Source: Aralia elata (lineage: Eukaryota; Streptophyta; Magnoliopsida; Apiales; Araliaceae). From it: DNA of 64,000 nt. The stretch lies in NCBI GenBank assembly GCA_034770075.1, contig CM068380.1, forward strand, positions 40,313,533 through 40,377,532. Reading direction: 5' to 3'. A program made the position numbers and the translations under genes. Positions 45,601 to 58,600 of the stretch are shown here, piece after piece (within the stretch, counting starts at the first letter, position 1; every line of letters begins with the position of its first letter). The notes beneath the pieces are model-generated. The model made no database searches, was not told where the DNA came from, and worked only from the letters and a program-made list of their open reading frames with translations.

Positions 45601-46833
45601 GAATACTCATTAGTAAACCCATCATGCTTCACTCTCTTATTAAACTGCTAAGGTCAACCAAATAATAAATGACCTGCTTGCAAAGGCACCACGTCGCACA
45701 AGATCTCATCAACATTCGGACCAATAGTAAATGGAACTGACACCTGTTTAGTCACCTTAATGTTTGTGTTGTCATTGAGCCATTGCAATTGATACGGCTG
45801 TGGATGCTTGGTTGTAGACAACCCCAATTTCTCCACCATAATAGTACTCACCCGATGTTCATTGCTTTCTCTTTCACCTGTGTACTAAGTGCTCTTCTCA
45901 TGACTAAAATTTCATCATATATAGCATCCTTATCTATCTCCTCTAATGGTGGCATAGAATCATTGTCACTTTCCTCTTCCTCGTTCTCCACCTCCCCATT
46001 GTCACAACATAGTCCTTTGGTAAGGACATTGGCTGGAAATATGTTCCCTTTCTTAACATTTAAAGCAAATAATATCTCGATTATGACTAAAAGTAGGTTT
46101 CTCAGTTTTCCCTTGTATTCCACGGTTAGTCATTTCTTACTTCGGCTCCACTTTAGGCTTGCCCACAAATGGCTTTTCCTTATGCTTCACAACATTAGAC
46201 TTCTATGACGAACTCGTGGTAGGATTGGACTTTTGACCACCTCTCCTCTTAAGTTGCTTCTCAATCTTGGTAGCCATGTGTACCATATCCTCCAAGGACA
46301 CGTAATGTTGTCGCTCCACCAAATCAGCTACATCCCAATTTAAGCCTACAGAAAATCGAGCCATTGTCGCCTCGCTATCCTCATTGATGTTAGCCCTAGC
46401 CATTAGCATCTCCATTTCCTTGTAGTAGTCCTCCATGCTCCTACTCCCTTGCTTCAAAGTCTATAAACTCCGAAACAAATCCCGATGATAGTGGCTTGGC
46501 ACAAATCTTTTCTTCATAATTGCCTTCATCTCAGCCCAAGTCTCAAACGGCCGCTCTTCACATCTCCTCCTACTAGTCTTCAATTGATCCCACTAAGTGA
46601 CGGCGTAATCTGTAAATTGTGTAGCTGCCAACTGTACCTTCTTGCACTCTAAATAGTTTTAAACTTCAAAAACCCATTCTATCTTCTTCTCCCATTCAAC
46701 ATAAGCCTTAGGATCACTCTTCATTGGAAAGACGGAATCTTCAATTTAATACTTCCCAAGTTGTCATCTACCTGATACCTATCTTCTATATCCCTCCTAT
46801 CGCCTCTATAATCCCGAAATCTCCTATCCCTGG
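42344..46833 (-). pseudogene. gag-pol of element G, main part, disrupted
   Basis: Continues from 59591 after removal of H. Order on the minus strand: gag (EATMARFSVGLN, 46203-46457), protease part (45654-45851), RT and RNase H start (44122-45132; YFDDILIYSKN), RNase H end (43888-44094; HTDHESLKYL), integrase (43308-43748 and 42930-43301; CITCRQAK, FVLGLPRSKRGHDS, PQTD), and a C-terminal tail to the stop at 42344 that crosses the purine tract into the LTR. Breaks include in-frame stops at 46461-46463, 44122-44124 and 43308-43310 and a frameshift between about 42930 and 43018. A Lys-rich low-complexity stretch lies at about 45405-45520. The three listed stops fit C-to-T or G-to-A changes. No classical chromodomain is visible. 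Confidence 0.88.
42663..42675 (-). promoter_or_regulatory. Polypurine tract of G, inside the coding frame
   Basis: AAGAGGAGAGGAA on the minus strand directly before the 3' LTR. It encodes part of QEERNDED in the pol frame. Confidence 0.8.
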
Positions 46834-49800
46834 TGTAACGCCCCCGAAACTCGGGTCTTACCTCGAACCCAGGTCCGGTACGTCACGGTACTACCCATAT
46901 AACATAGGCTTACTAAAAATATGTAATTACAATAATATAACAACATATCCTCATCTAATCCCAGGCACGAAGACCTTAAATAAAACACTTATGACCAAGG
47001 TTGAATAAATACCATGATCGTTTAGAAAATCTCCTATGTGAACGCAAGGTTCAGGTTCTGACTTTATTAAATCCCTGAATATACGCAAAGTTATTCAACA
47101 ACTATACATTCGTTATATAAAAAAAAATGTCCTTTGTACATCATTGTCATCCTTCTAGTTTACTATAACAAGTAACTAACATAATCACATTATAAATACA
47201 ATAATGGATAACCTTCATTTCTAACTCAAGGTTTACATAGACAAATTCCAGTACATCATATACCGTCATCATAGCTAAATAATTACAATAGAAGAACATT
47301 TAGCAACCTTCTTGTATCCATGCTCCTCTAATCCTTATCATCACGATGTTAGGATAATTGCATTGCATCGTAAAATCTGCAAAAGTTTTAGTTTGCAAGA
47401 ATGAGCACGACGGCTCAGCAAGAACTGACAGTTTTCACATTTCACGCTTCACGTAACACATAAGTTTGCATTTTATCCATGCATCATGGTTCTCATACTA
47501 TGCATCTTACTCATGCATTATAAATCTTATGCAATTCATCCATATATATGCATCATGTACCTCATAGCATACTTCATGCATCTCACATTGTATATTTACA
47601 ATAATTCAAGTTCCACATAGAACAATATAGTCACATAATTACACATTATGCACATTTTAATCATGCTCTCATATAATCCACATAATAGTGAAAGATTTAG
47701 TAATCAAGTCATGTACATCAATACATTTAAACAAGTTAACAAATTACTGAAAGAACTTGCCTTAAGCGTTCCTTGCCAAATTATGATGGTCCGTCCTTCA
47801 AATATCCTACACAATTTATTTAACAAAAAAACACCAATTAGCCACTAAAAAGGCTTCATATAATGGTTTATATTATAACAACTCTTATCTCATATTGTTC
47901 GCGCATTATAAATTAATAAACGCGATTAACTCCAAAACGTTACTCGGCGTCGCGTCGTTTGAAAACGTTACGACCCTTATCATCATCAATACTTATTGGT
48001 TACATTAACCCCATCCCATATCTTATAATGTTCGTTTCATTTGAATCGAAAACATTATTTAAGTTCATTAACACTTTACACGGCGTTTCGACGTTTATAC
48101 TCCACACATCCGATTCGCCTCATTTGAATATGCTTAACATGTTCATACATTGGGTTATAACGCTCTATCATGTTTCATTACTATTAGAAACAAAATATTA
48201 AACAAGGTTATACACACTAGTTACGGCGTTACGACGTTTGCACGTCCATACGCCACATTTGTCTATTCGAACGCCCAAGTGACACGCGATTGCGTACGCC
48301 TAGCACGCCCATTCGAATTGTCTAATACCCAATGGTTAATGTTAAGTATCATTATAAATCATAAATATCATGTTATAAATGTTAAAACATCACTTTACAT
48401 TGTCGGGAGCATTACATGTGCTTAAGCGCATGCCCGACACTTTCCGATTGCCCCCAATTACACATCAGTCCTATAAATGGCCAATTTAGACCAATCTACA
48501 GACCTCAAATTGAAAAACTTAAAGAACGAAAGTTATAGGTCTACTCGTTCTCTTTCCGAATCATCTTGAATCATCTCAATCCGAGTTCGTATGAGACAGT
48601 TATGCCCGTTTTACTAAAGGACGTCAAAACTGACTTTTACCACCTGAGGCCTAGCGTCTGTGGCCAGCGCCGGGGCGCTCAAAATGGCCTATGGCCAGCG
48701 CCGGGGCGCTCTATCCAGTAGCTGAGCTCGTGGCCAGTTCGGTTTGCTTCCCGGATGCTCTATTTTCTGGTGTTCTAGACCTACCTTGCTTCCAACTACC
48801 ATAACTCCTTTTATACACCTTCAAATTGGTCCATTACGGACTATATGGACTCCTAAGACATAGAGCTACAACATATCAAAAATTCAGAGCTATCCATTAA
48901 CATTAACATGGCCAAATCTTAGGCCAAAGTATCAACTCATGTTATATTTTCGTGTTCTTGGTGTTCTTGGTGTGCTTCACCAAAATCATCATCAAAACTT
49001 CGTTTTAATCCCTTTTTACTCCATTCCAATTGGGTTAAACTCATAACCCATGGAAGTACAATATCATAACAACAAATAAATTAAATAAACACAAAATCAA
49101 AGCTACATGTCCTCTAAAATTCGTCCAAATGTCCAAAGTTCCATTGTTCTTCATGTTCTTCATCCTCCTTAAGCATAGGTACGGATTTATTGCGTTTTTG
49201 TTTCACTTTGATGTTATTAATGGCCTATATAACCTTTTAACAACATTTACAACCATCCAACACAAACAAAACCAACAAGAATCGCAAGAAAACCAACCCA
49301 TGAGCATAAAAGCTCTAAAACCAAAAACTTTGGGAAATCTTTTACCAAAACTCAAACGAAATGGATTTAATGAGATGTTACCTCTGTAAATCTCTTATAG
49401 ATGATAGAGAAGCTAGCTAGGGTTTATTAGAGTTGCTTGAAGCTCCTCCTCTTCTTCTTCTTTTCCCACCCACGCTCTCTTCTTCCTCCTCCTTCCTTTT
49501 TCCGGCGACTTTCTTCCTTTTCCGGTGACCTTCTTCTTCTCTCTTCTTCATCTCGGCTGCAGATTTTCCATCTCTCTCTCTCTCTCTATATTTGCTGAAC
49601 TTAGCCAAGGAAGGGAATGGGTGAATTATTTGGGAGAGTGGAGGAATTTAGGAAGAAAATGGGAGTGGGTGGGTTGCTCTATGTGGCTTGCCGGCTAGGC
49701 TCCCTCCTCCTTGCATTTGATTGGTCCAAAATGGGGGAGTTGGTTCCCTCTTGGAGTAACAAGCCAAAATAAATACCCAAATACACAAAAATATATCCGA

Positions 49801-50815
49801 AAACTCCCACTTTTGTACCAAAACTGGTAAATAACTCTACCCAAAATTAAAATGGGTACTCCCATAAAATATTGGGATGCATAAAAATAATTATTGTGGG
49901 ATTTTTCCAAATATTCGGAACACCCATATCATACATTTCGGATACGGATAAAATCACGTATCAGCTCAAATAAAATTTCAGACACTTGGAAAAATTATTC
50001 GTACGCGTACACGTATTTATGAAATTATTCAACATCGAAAACGACACAAAAATTTTATGGCGTGAATAGTGCCTCGGGAAACGTGCCCCGTGAATAGTAA
50101 TTTTGCGATCTTTCGCAAAATCAATTATTCACTCCTACGATTCAATAACGCATAAAACTTCATACATTGACATCATCCAGGTTATAAATTAACCTTAAAA
50201 CTCGTCACATAAAAATAATATTTAGTCCATTTAATAATATTAATAAACCCAAATTACAAGGGTATTCACGATTCGCGATCGCTACTCTTCCCGATTAACT
50301 CCCCATAATCATATACATCAACGTACATATATCTCACCCATATTTTGGGTTAGCGTCTTTACAATAAATAACTCGTCTAATAATATTATCCTTCAACTAT
50401 TTATTTAATCCAATAAATAGTACTCTAGCAATTTTTCTCGAAACCACTAAATTAGCTCATACGAACACTTTTACACTTACTAATCATCGTCAACACATAG
50501 TCTAGGTTATAATATAACCTTTAAACTCTTAACACATAATATTATTAATAAAAGTCTATTTTATTCAATAATATCCATAAGCTCGAATTACCAAGCTACC
50601 CACGACTCGCGATCGTTACAATAATAAACTAGTAACTAATTCATTCTGAATCTATGTATATATTTCACATTTATATATATACATATTCAGCTCACCAAAT
50701 AAATCACATAAATATATATAACACATATATATTCGAACTCGACACGTCTCATAATAAGAATTATTCTATATTAAATTCTTATTATAATTAATCTCAAAAA
50801 TTCCGGGTTGTCACA
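46834..50815 (-). repeat. 3' LTR of element H
   Basis: TGTAACGCCCCCGAAACTC on the plus strand to GGGTTGTCACA at 50815. The 48190-49620 part resembles solo LTR E. It contains GC boxes at 48665-48679 and 48695-48710, a GA/CT-rich tract at about 49440-49590 and a (CT)n run at about 49571-49588. Short open frames antisense to the element are not genes. Confidence 0.92.
48665..48710. repeat. Two GC-rich near-palindromes in 3' LTR of H
   Basis: CAGCGCCGGGGCGCTC twice, 30 bp apart; same pair in the other LTR (57434-57479) and in E. Confidence 0.8.
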
Positions 50816-50830
50816 TCCTCCCTCCTTATA
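50816..50830 (-). promoter_or_regulatory. Polypurine tract of element H
   Basis: TAAGGAGGGAGGA on the minus strand next to the 3' LTR. Confidence 0.75.
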
Positions 50831-50892
50831 AGGATTCCGTCCTCGGAATCTCAAATATCAAACCTCTGTTACTCGGTTTGCGTAAACCCTCT

Positions 50893-52861
50893 TGTAGACA
50901 CCCAAATTTTGCACTTCGTATACTAACCCTGGCAGGAGGGCAGAATCGTCCATTGAACCGGCTTACGAGAGCGAGGGATGGACAAGTACAAACATTCGAC
51001 GCCACCGCGACGATTTACAACCGAAACCGACGTGACAACAAGGCTGTTCGAAATGAGCATTCCCGAATGATGTGGCACGTCTCCCAGTAATTCCCGGACT
51101 GCAAAATACGAGCCTGTCGGCGAGAACCGAAGTCACGACACGAGAACCGGGGTGCAGCCCGAAAAACGAGAAAGTCAGCCCACCCAGCCGCGGATTGATC
51201 TGCGGCCAATGATTAAAATAATTGAAGTGCGTGGCGGGTGACTGAGCGGCTGAAGTGCGCGGCGGGCGCGGAGAAACCGAGGCCAGCCACAGATCAATCT
51301 GCGGCTGCCTCTAGATGGCTTTATCAGTCCAGTTCTTCATCCAGCAGACAGACGGTAGCATTTGGAAAGAAAAAGAAAGGGAAAACAGCAGCAAAAGAGC
51401 TCGGGAAAGGAGAGAAAAGAGAGGAATTAAACTCTTTTGATTAGATTGTATAACATACAACTCCTACACTATTCAATATACGAATTTTATACGCATCGTG
51501 GTGTCATTTGCAAGGTGAAAAAACCTTCTTTTATAGCATTTTTGTTATATCATTTTATTAATCTTCTTGTCAATTGGGTTATGTGAAATATAGTTTTTCT
51601 TGTATATTGTTGTGGATCCATGGATTGAGGACTATTAGTGAGGGTTCCAATTGGAACGAAATTCTTCCTAATGGCCCGATGATATCCATTTGATGATTTT
51701 TAGCTCGTTATAGTGATGTAGCAATTTTGGATGTGAGCCTAGGAACGCGACCCCGTGGTCCAAATCCGATGATGGACATTTTTGGATGTATGTAATAGGG
51801 CCGATGTACCCTTTATTGTAAATATGTAGTTGTCGGGCCTTAAAACGATATCAAGTCGAAAATCGGGTTTAAGGCCCCGTAATAGTGAAATATGTGATTG
51901 TAGGCGTTAGGGTTATTCGGATGGCTTACATGCCCATGAATAGCCCCCACGCATTTTAATGCTTGATTTGATTTATGACACGAAATTGATTTCAAAGCTA
52001 AATGATAAGATTTTCATAAAATCAATCAAACTAGGCTATTAGCACCACGAGGCTAAAATTTGGAAATGCTAATGAATGTCGATTCCTATTTAACGAGAAG
52101 GCTAAAGGAAAAATCGTTTTCAAGCATCAAAAAATGATTTTATAAAAATAAGTAACGTTTTATTAAATCTTTGTGCATAGGGTTAAAGAGATCCTAGAAG
52201 TTGCCCACCGTGCTATTTATGAAAGCAACGTATAGATCTCGATTCCTATTTTGACGAAGGTTTAGAAAACTCTTGTTTTTGCCAAAACGACACCTAATGA
52301 AAATCTCATAAGTTTTTGACAATTAAAATCAAACCTTTCTCATAAAGCTTTCTCGTTAAGCCAAATGACATTCTAAAGCATTCTCAAAAGAAAGCACGAC
52401 TTTTCATCAAAACCCAAATGGTTTCTTCATGCAAACTCACCACGACATTCACATAGGCACACACACATACACACGCGCACATACACACACACATTCAAGA
52501 ATTAAAGGATAGGAAAAGCATCAAGATTGCGATAACCGTGTTTCACGGAAGTCGGGGGGTGCCTAACACCTTCCCCTCGCTTAAGCAAGCCCCCGCACTC
52601 TATGAATCTCGGTTCGCAGACAAATTAATTCGGAGTCACACATGAGCCAACGATTTACGAAAAATGAAACTCAGATGAGTTGGTACATCCATTTCAAATA
52701 TACCAACTGGCGACTCTGGTTAATTGGCTCATCATAAAAAACGATCTTTCAAAACCCCGTCGACATTTATGCCGACCTTTTCCCCAAAATCACCTAATGA
52801 AAGGGCCAAAATTGGAAAGGGTAACAATCACCAAAGAAAGCGATTCCTCCCGGCGTCGACA
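50893..52861 (+). mobile_element. Solo LTR of Tat/Ogre-type family (element I)
   Basis: 1969 bp from TGTAGACACCC to GGCGTCGACA with perfect TSD CCTCT at 50888-50892 and 52862-52866. Homologous to element A's LTR in opposite orientation. No PBS follows the LTR and no internal sequence is present, so it is a solo LTR. It contains GC-rich CCGC...GCGG inverted repeats at about 51185-51305, a CA-rich microsatellite at about 52460-52495 and a PBS-like CTGGCGACTCTG at 52707-52718. Confidence 0.92.
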
Positions 52862-52866
52862 CCTCT

Positions 52867-53135
52867 CCCAAATTTTGTCGTTGAATTATTTCAACGCATT
52901 ACTATATCATAGGTTTTACATCACCTATTTAATCCACTACCTTAACGAATTCTTGTAGGTTTTATTCTATAACCTTTATCAACTCAATTAAACTTTGAGT
53001 ATTATCCTTTCTTTAACCCATCAATTTCCTTTTCTAAGGATCATTGTCTGTCACAATCATCATAATAATTTAATATCATGATTTACTAACTCATAAACAT
53101 TCGGGATATTACATTCACCCCTTCTTCTAAGAATT
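52867..53135 (-). other. LTR-start and purine-tract remnant inside H
   Basis: On the minus strand TGTAATATCCCGAATG starts at 53113 and is preceded by a purine-rich AGAAGAAGGGGTGAA tract (53114-53128). This is the layout of a 3' LTR start of another related element. It suggests that H's interior is a mosaic containing a truncated second LTR. Confidence 0.5.
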
Positions 53136-53399
53136 TCGTCCTCGAAATTTCAATGCATTCATCTTTGCTCATCCTACCCATCAAAACTAGGTTTTCAATC
53201 TAACCTTTACACTATCCTCTTTCAAGGATTCACTTAAAATTGTCGCATTCTACGACTACTTCTCCCTAGGAAAATTACCCTTCCCACAATCAGTTTCCCG
53301 AATAATAGGAACCTTCATCAATTGTTTAATAATTGGGAAGTAACTTGAACAAATAGGAACTAAAATATTCCTTAAAAACTTTTCATATTATGCTGAGGG

Positions 53400-53645
53400 G
53401 CCATAAAGACCATGACCACAGAGGTTTACGGGTATTACTACCCCTACCAATTTCAATTATGAAAAAGGTAATCTACCCCTCCTGGGGGCCATAAAGAACA
53501 TGAACATTGAGGTTTACGGGTATTACTACCCCTACCGATTTCAATTAAGAAAAGGTAATCTATCTCATAACGACCATGAACATAGAGGTTTACGGGTATT
53601 ACTACCCCTACTGATTTCAATTAAGAAAAAGGTAATCTACCTCCG
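53400..53645. repeat. Tandem repeat, three units of 76-88 bp
   Basis: GAGGTTTACGGGTATTACTA recurs at 53421, 53509 and 53585, each followed by CCCCTAC and a TTTCAATTA...AAGGTAATCTA block. Confidence 0.85.
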
Positions 53646-53897
53646 TACGCCAGGTGATCAGCCTTTTGTACTTTGACGTTGTGCACAACTTTCTAGCTAA
53701 ACGACTATATGCGTTTGCTTGACCACCATAGGGTCAGTCGGGATTATTCCGACATCAAATACCCCAATAATAGGGTTGTTCACCTCAGCTTACTACAAAA
53801 TTCCGCACCAAAACAATTTGGTTTAGGCATAAATTCTCAAATAATGCTTGCATAAACATATTTCAACATTTGTCTAGCCGAAACAAATAGCTTAGAC
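53645..53897 (-). other. Conserved LTR core copy inside H
   Basis: Same order of blocks as in the LTRs of C, D and E: GTCTA...TAGAC (53872-53897), AAACCAAATTGTTTTGGTGC hairpin, CTGAGGTGAACAACCC with a GGGG arm. A second GTCTAGCC...TAGAC copy is at 54219-54244. In H the core lies in the interior, not in the LTR. Confidence 0.55.
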
Positions 53898-54776
53898 TTT
53901 TATTAACAATCCGGACATCAATCGAATTATTATAGCCAACTCAATTAGCATATATTTTTTTTTTCATACTTTAAAGAAAATAAAAAAAATCATTTTATGA
54001 CGTCATGATACCGCACTGTTTCTACAGTCCGTTGAGGATTCCGTCATTTTGTGACCTTGTCATACTACATCATACCATAGTGGGTTGACGATCCTATGAT
54101 CACATCCAACACTAGGTTAATCTGCATTGATGACTCCATCATCTGTCATTCTAGACCAGATTTCATGATGCATTGATGATAATTTAAAAATACATTTTGA
54201 TATTTTCAAATCAACCTTGTCTAGCCGAAACTATTAGCATAGACATATGAATAATAGTACATTTAAAAATCCTTGGTCCAGAAGTCTGGCCCCATACATT
54301 TTTCGAAGAGCAAAAGTGCACATGTCAGCACGAAGTCAATAAATTTCGAAATCTAGCATAGCTAGCAGATTTGGAATATCCATGTCTCCTCATCAACTTC
54401 AATTTCTCCCATTTCTCCACTATTTAATAATTCTATCTATTTCTAACTCCATCAATGCTCATCATATTGAGAATTCACAGTTCTCAATCCACAACCTTTC
54501 TATACCCCAATATAGTTCATTAAACTTACCACACATTATGAGTCCAGGAACTTACCACAATTATATGGGTTTAGGAACTTATCCTAGTCAGACAAAAATC
54601 GTCCATTCGCTGAGGGGTCCCACTATACAGTTATGAGTCATGAACTTACCATACGTGTGAGTTTAAAGAACTCGCACCTAATCTTAATATTGTCTAACTA
54701 TCAAATATAAATATGAGAAAAGAATCACCTTCTCGTCATACGTATAGCGATAACGCGATACCAGGTTCCAATGATT

Positions 54777-55017
54777 ATCAATATAGGAAGCTAAGTGATT
54801 GTCGAACCCATCACAATCCCCTTCCCATACAAGGAATCGATCAACTCGGCCACTAATCAATATAGGAAGCTAAGTGGTTGTTACACCAAGCACAAATTCC
54901 CCACCCATACAAGGAATTGTTCAACTTAACCACTATATCGATATAGGAAGCTAAGTGGTTCTCAAACCAAGCACGAATTCCCTGCCCATACAAGGAATTG
55001 TACAACTTAGCCACTAA
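54777..55017. repeat. Tandem repeat, three units of about 80 bp
   Basis: ATATAGGAAGCTAAGTG starts at 54781, 54860 and 54941; each unit contains CCCATACAAGGAAT and a CCACTA end. Confidence 0.85.
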
Positions 55018-55598
55018 CATGAGTCCTCAATTGAAATCACCCCCAATCCTAGCTTACTCGTTGCTTAACAAGAATTTAATTCGTGTTTCATCATCCATAA
55101 CTCTTTCTGAGTTTTACTCGTACTATCTCATAATACCATCTATCTATAGCATTAAGCTAAAATTTTCAATCATCCAACTGATCATCTGTCATTCTATGAC
55201 TTAGTCCAATCACATCGTGATCTTACTCTACAATCGTGTTACATTACGATCTTCCTTATCCTACGATCGTTTCATCTTACGATCCTCTATACTCTTCTCT
55301 CTAATCATAATATATGATTTTATTGCATTTACGCCTTATAGACCTCGTCTATTGATCAATACTTATCATCTATATCACTGAAGTCAGGTAACTCCCAATT
55401 CTCATCTTTTATAACGCATCGAAATTCTTCTTTGAATCATCTTATATATATCTCAACTTTTATTATGAATTTTCTAAATTAATTTACTATCAATTAAACT
55501 CTATTTGAGTTTTATCTCTCCACTATCTTCATCATTATCATCTTCCTTCACTACAGTTATAGCCTAAGATACTCTTACCTAAGGTTTATAACCTATCA
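55018..55598. other. Non-coding leader part of H
   Basis: No gene. A CGATC-rich stretch (about 55210-55290) repeats short TACGATC-like units. The last 30 bp before the PBS (TTATAGCCTAAGATAC...) resemble the leader of C at 27335-27380. Confidence 0.6.
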
Positions 55599-55610
55599 GC
55601 TCTGATACCA
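55599..55610 (-). promoter_or_regulatory. Primer binding site of element H
   Basis: TGGTATCAGAGC on the minus strand, two bases from the 5' LTR start at 55613. Confidence 0.88.
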
Positions 55611-55612
55611 AC

Positions 55613-58600
55613 TGTAACGCCCCCGAAACTCGGGTCTTACCTCGAACCCGGGTCTGGTACGTCACGGTACTACCCATATAACATAGGCTTACTAAAAATA
55701 TGTAATTACAATAATATAACAACATATCCTCATCTAATCCCAGGCACGAAGACCTTAAATATGACCAAGGTTGAATAAACACCATGATCATTTAGAAAAT
55801 CTCCTATGTGAACGCAAGGTTCAGGTTCTGACTTTATTAAATCCCTGAATATACGCAAAGTTATTCAACAACTATATATTCGTTATATAAAAAAAATGTC
55901 CTTTGTACATCATTGTCATCCTTCTAGTTTACTATAACAAGTAACTAACATAATCACATTATAAATACAATAATGGATAACCTTCATTTCTAACTCAAGG
56001 TTTACATAGACAAATTCCAGTACATCATATACCGTCATCATAGCTAAATAATTACAATAGAAGAACATTTAGCAACCTTCTTGTATCCATGCGCCTCTAA
56101 TCCTTATCATCACGATGTTAGGATAATTGCATTGCATCATAAAATCTGCAAATGTTTTATTTTGCAAGAATGAGCACGACAGCTCAGCAAGAACTGACAG
56201 TTTTCACATTTCATGCTTCACGTAACACATAAGTTTGCATTTTATCCATGCATCATGGTTCTCATACTCTGCATCTTACTCATGCATTATAAATCTTATG
56301 CAATTCATCCATATATATGCATCATGTACCTCATAGCATACTTCATGCATCTCACATTGTATATTTACAATAATTCAAGTTCCACATAGAACAATATAGT
56401 CACATAATTACACATTATGCACATTTTAATCATGCTCTCATATAATCCACATAATAGTGAAAGATTTAGTAATCAAGTCATGTACATCAATACATTTAAA
56501 CAAGTTAACAAATTACTGAAAGAACTTGCCTTAAGCGTTCCTTGCCAAATTATGATGGCTCGTCCTTCAAATATCCTACACAATTTATTTAACAATAAAA
56601 CACCAATTAGCCACTAAAAAGGCTTCATATAATGGTTTATATTATAACAACTCTTATCTCATATTGTTCGCGCATTATAAATTAATAAACGCGATTAACT
56701 CCAAAACGTTACTCGGCGTCGCGTCGTTTAAAAACGTTACGACCCTTATCATCATCAATACTTATTGGTTACATTAACCCCATCCCATATCTTATAATTT
56801 TCATTTCATTTGAATCGAAAACATTATTTAAGTTCATTAACACTTTACACGGCGTTTCGACGTTTATACTCCACACGTCCGATTCGCCTCATTTGAATAT
56901 GCTTAGCATGTTCATACATTGGGTTATAACGCTCTATCATGTTTCATTACTATTAGAAACAAAATATTAAACAAGGTTATACACACTTGTTACGGCGTTA
57001 CGACGTTTGCACGTCCATACGCCACACTTGTCGATTCGAACGCCCAAGTGACACGCGATTGCGTACGCCTAGCACGCCCATTCGAATTGTCTAATACACA
57101 ATGGTTAATGTTAAGTATCATTATAAATCATAAATATCATGTTATGAAAGTTAGAACATCACTTTACATTGTCGGGAGCATTACATGTGCTTAAGCGCAT
57201 GCCCGACACCCTCCGATTGCCCCCAATTACACATCACTCCTATAAATGGCCAATTTAGACCAATCTACAGACCTCAAATTGAAAAACTTAAAGAACTAAA
57301 GTTATAGGTCTACTCGTTCTCTTTCCGAATCATCTTGAATCATCTCAATCCGAGTTCGTATGAGAAAGTTATGCCCGTTTTACTAAAGGACGTCAAAACT
57401 GACTTTTACCACCTGAGGCCTAGCGTCTGTGGCCAGCGCCGGGGCGCTCAAAATGGCCTATGGCCAGCGCCGGGGCGCTCTATCCAGTAGCTGAGCTCGT
57501 GGCCAGTTCGTTTTGCTTCCCGGATGCTCTATTTTTTGGTGTTCTAGACCTACCTTGCTTCCAACTACCATAACTCCTTCTATACACCTTCAAATTGGTC
57601 CATTACGGACTCTATGGACTCCTAAGACATAGAGCTACAACATATCAAAAATTCAGAGCTATCCATTAACATTAACATGGCCAAATATTAGGCCAAAGTA
57701 TCAACTAATGTTATATTTTCGTGTTCTTGGTGTTCTTGGTGTGCTTCACCAAAATCATCATCAAAACTTCGTTTTAATCCCTTTTTACTCCATTCCAATT
57801 GGGTTAAACTCATAACCCATGGAAGTACAATATCATAACAACAAATCAATTAAACAAACACAAAATCAAAGCTACATGTCCTCTAAAATTCGTCCAAATG
57901 TCCAAAGTTCCATTGTTCTTCATGTTCTTCATCCTCCTTAAGCATAGGTACGGATTTATTGCGTTTTTGTTTCACTTGATGTTATTAATGCCCTATATAA
58001 CCTTTTAACAACATTTACAACCATCCAACACAAACAAAACCAACAAGAATCGCAAGAAAACCAACCCATGAGCATAAAAGCTCTATAACCAAAAACTTTG
58101 GGAAATCTTTTACCAAAACTCAAACGAAATGGATTTAATGAGATGTTACCTCTGTAAATCTCTTATAGATAATAGAGAAGCTAGATAGGGTTTATTAGAG
58201 TTGCTTGAAGCTCCTCCTCTTCTTCTTCTTTTCCCACCCACGCTCTCTTCTTCCTCCTCCTTCCTTTTTCCGGCGACTTTCTTCCTTTTCTGGTGACCTT
58301 CTTCTTCTCTCTTCTTCATCTCGGCTGTAGATTTTCCATCTCTCTCTCTCTCTATATATATATTTGCTGAACTTAGCCAAGGAAGGGAATGGGTGGATTA
58401 TTTGGGAGAGTGGAGGAATTTAGGGAGAAAATGGGAGTGGGTGGGTTACTCTATGTGGCTTGCCGGCTAGGCTCCCTCCTCCTTGCATTTGATTGGTCCA
58501 AAATGGGGGAGTTGGTTCCCTCTTGGAGTAACAAGCCAAAATAAATACCCAAATACACAAAAATATATCCGAAAACTCCCACTTTTGTACCAAAACTGGA

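Noticed and set aside
52680..52958. Overlapping 92- and 62-residue frames near the end of solo LTR I
   Set aside because: They cross the LTR boundary at 52861 and the TSD, so they cannot be an ancestral gene.
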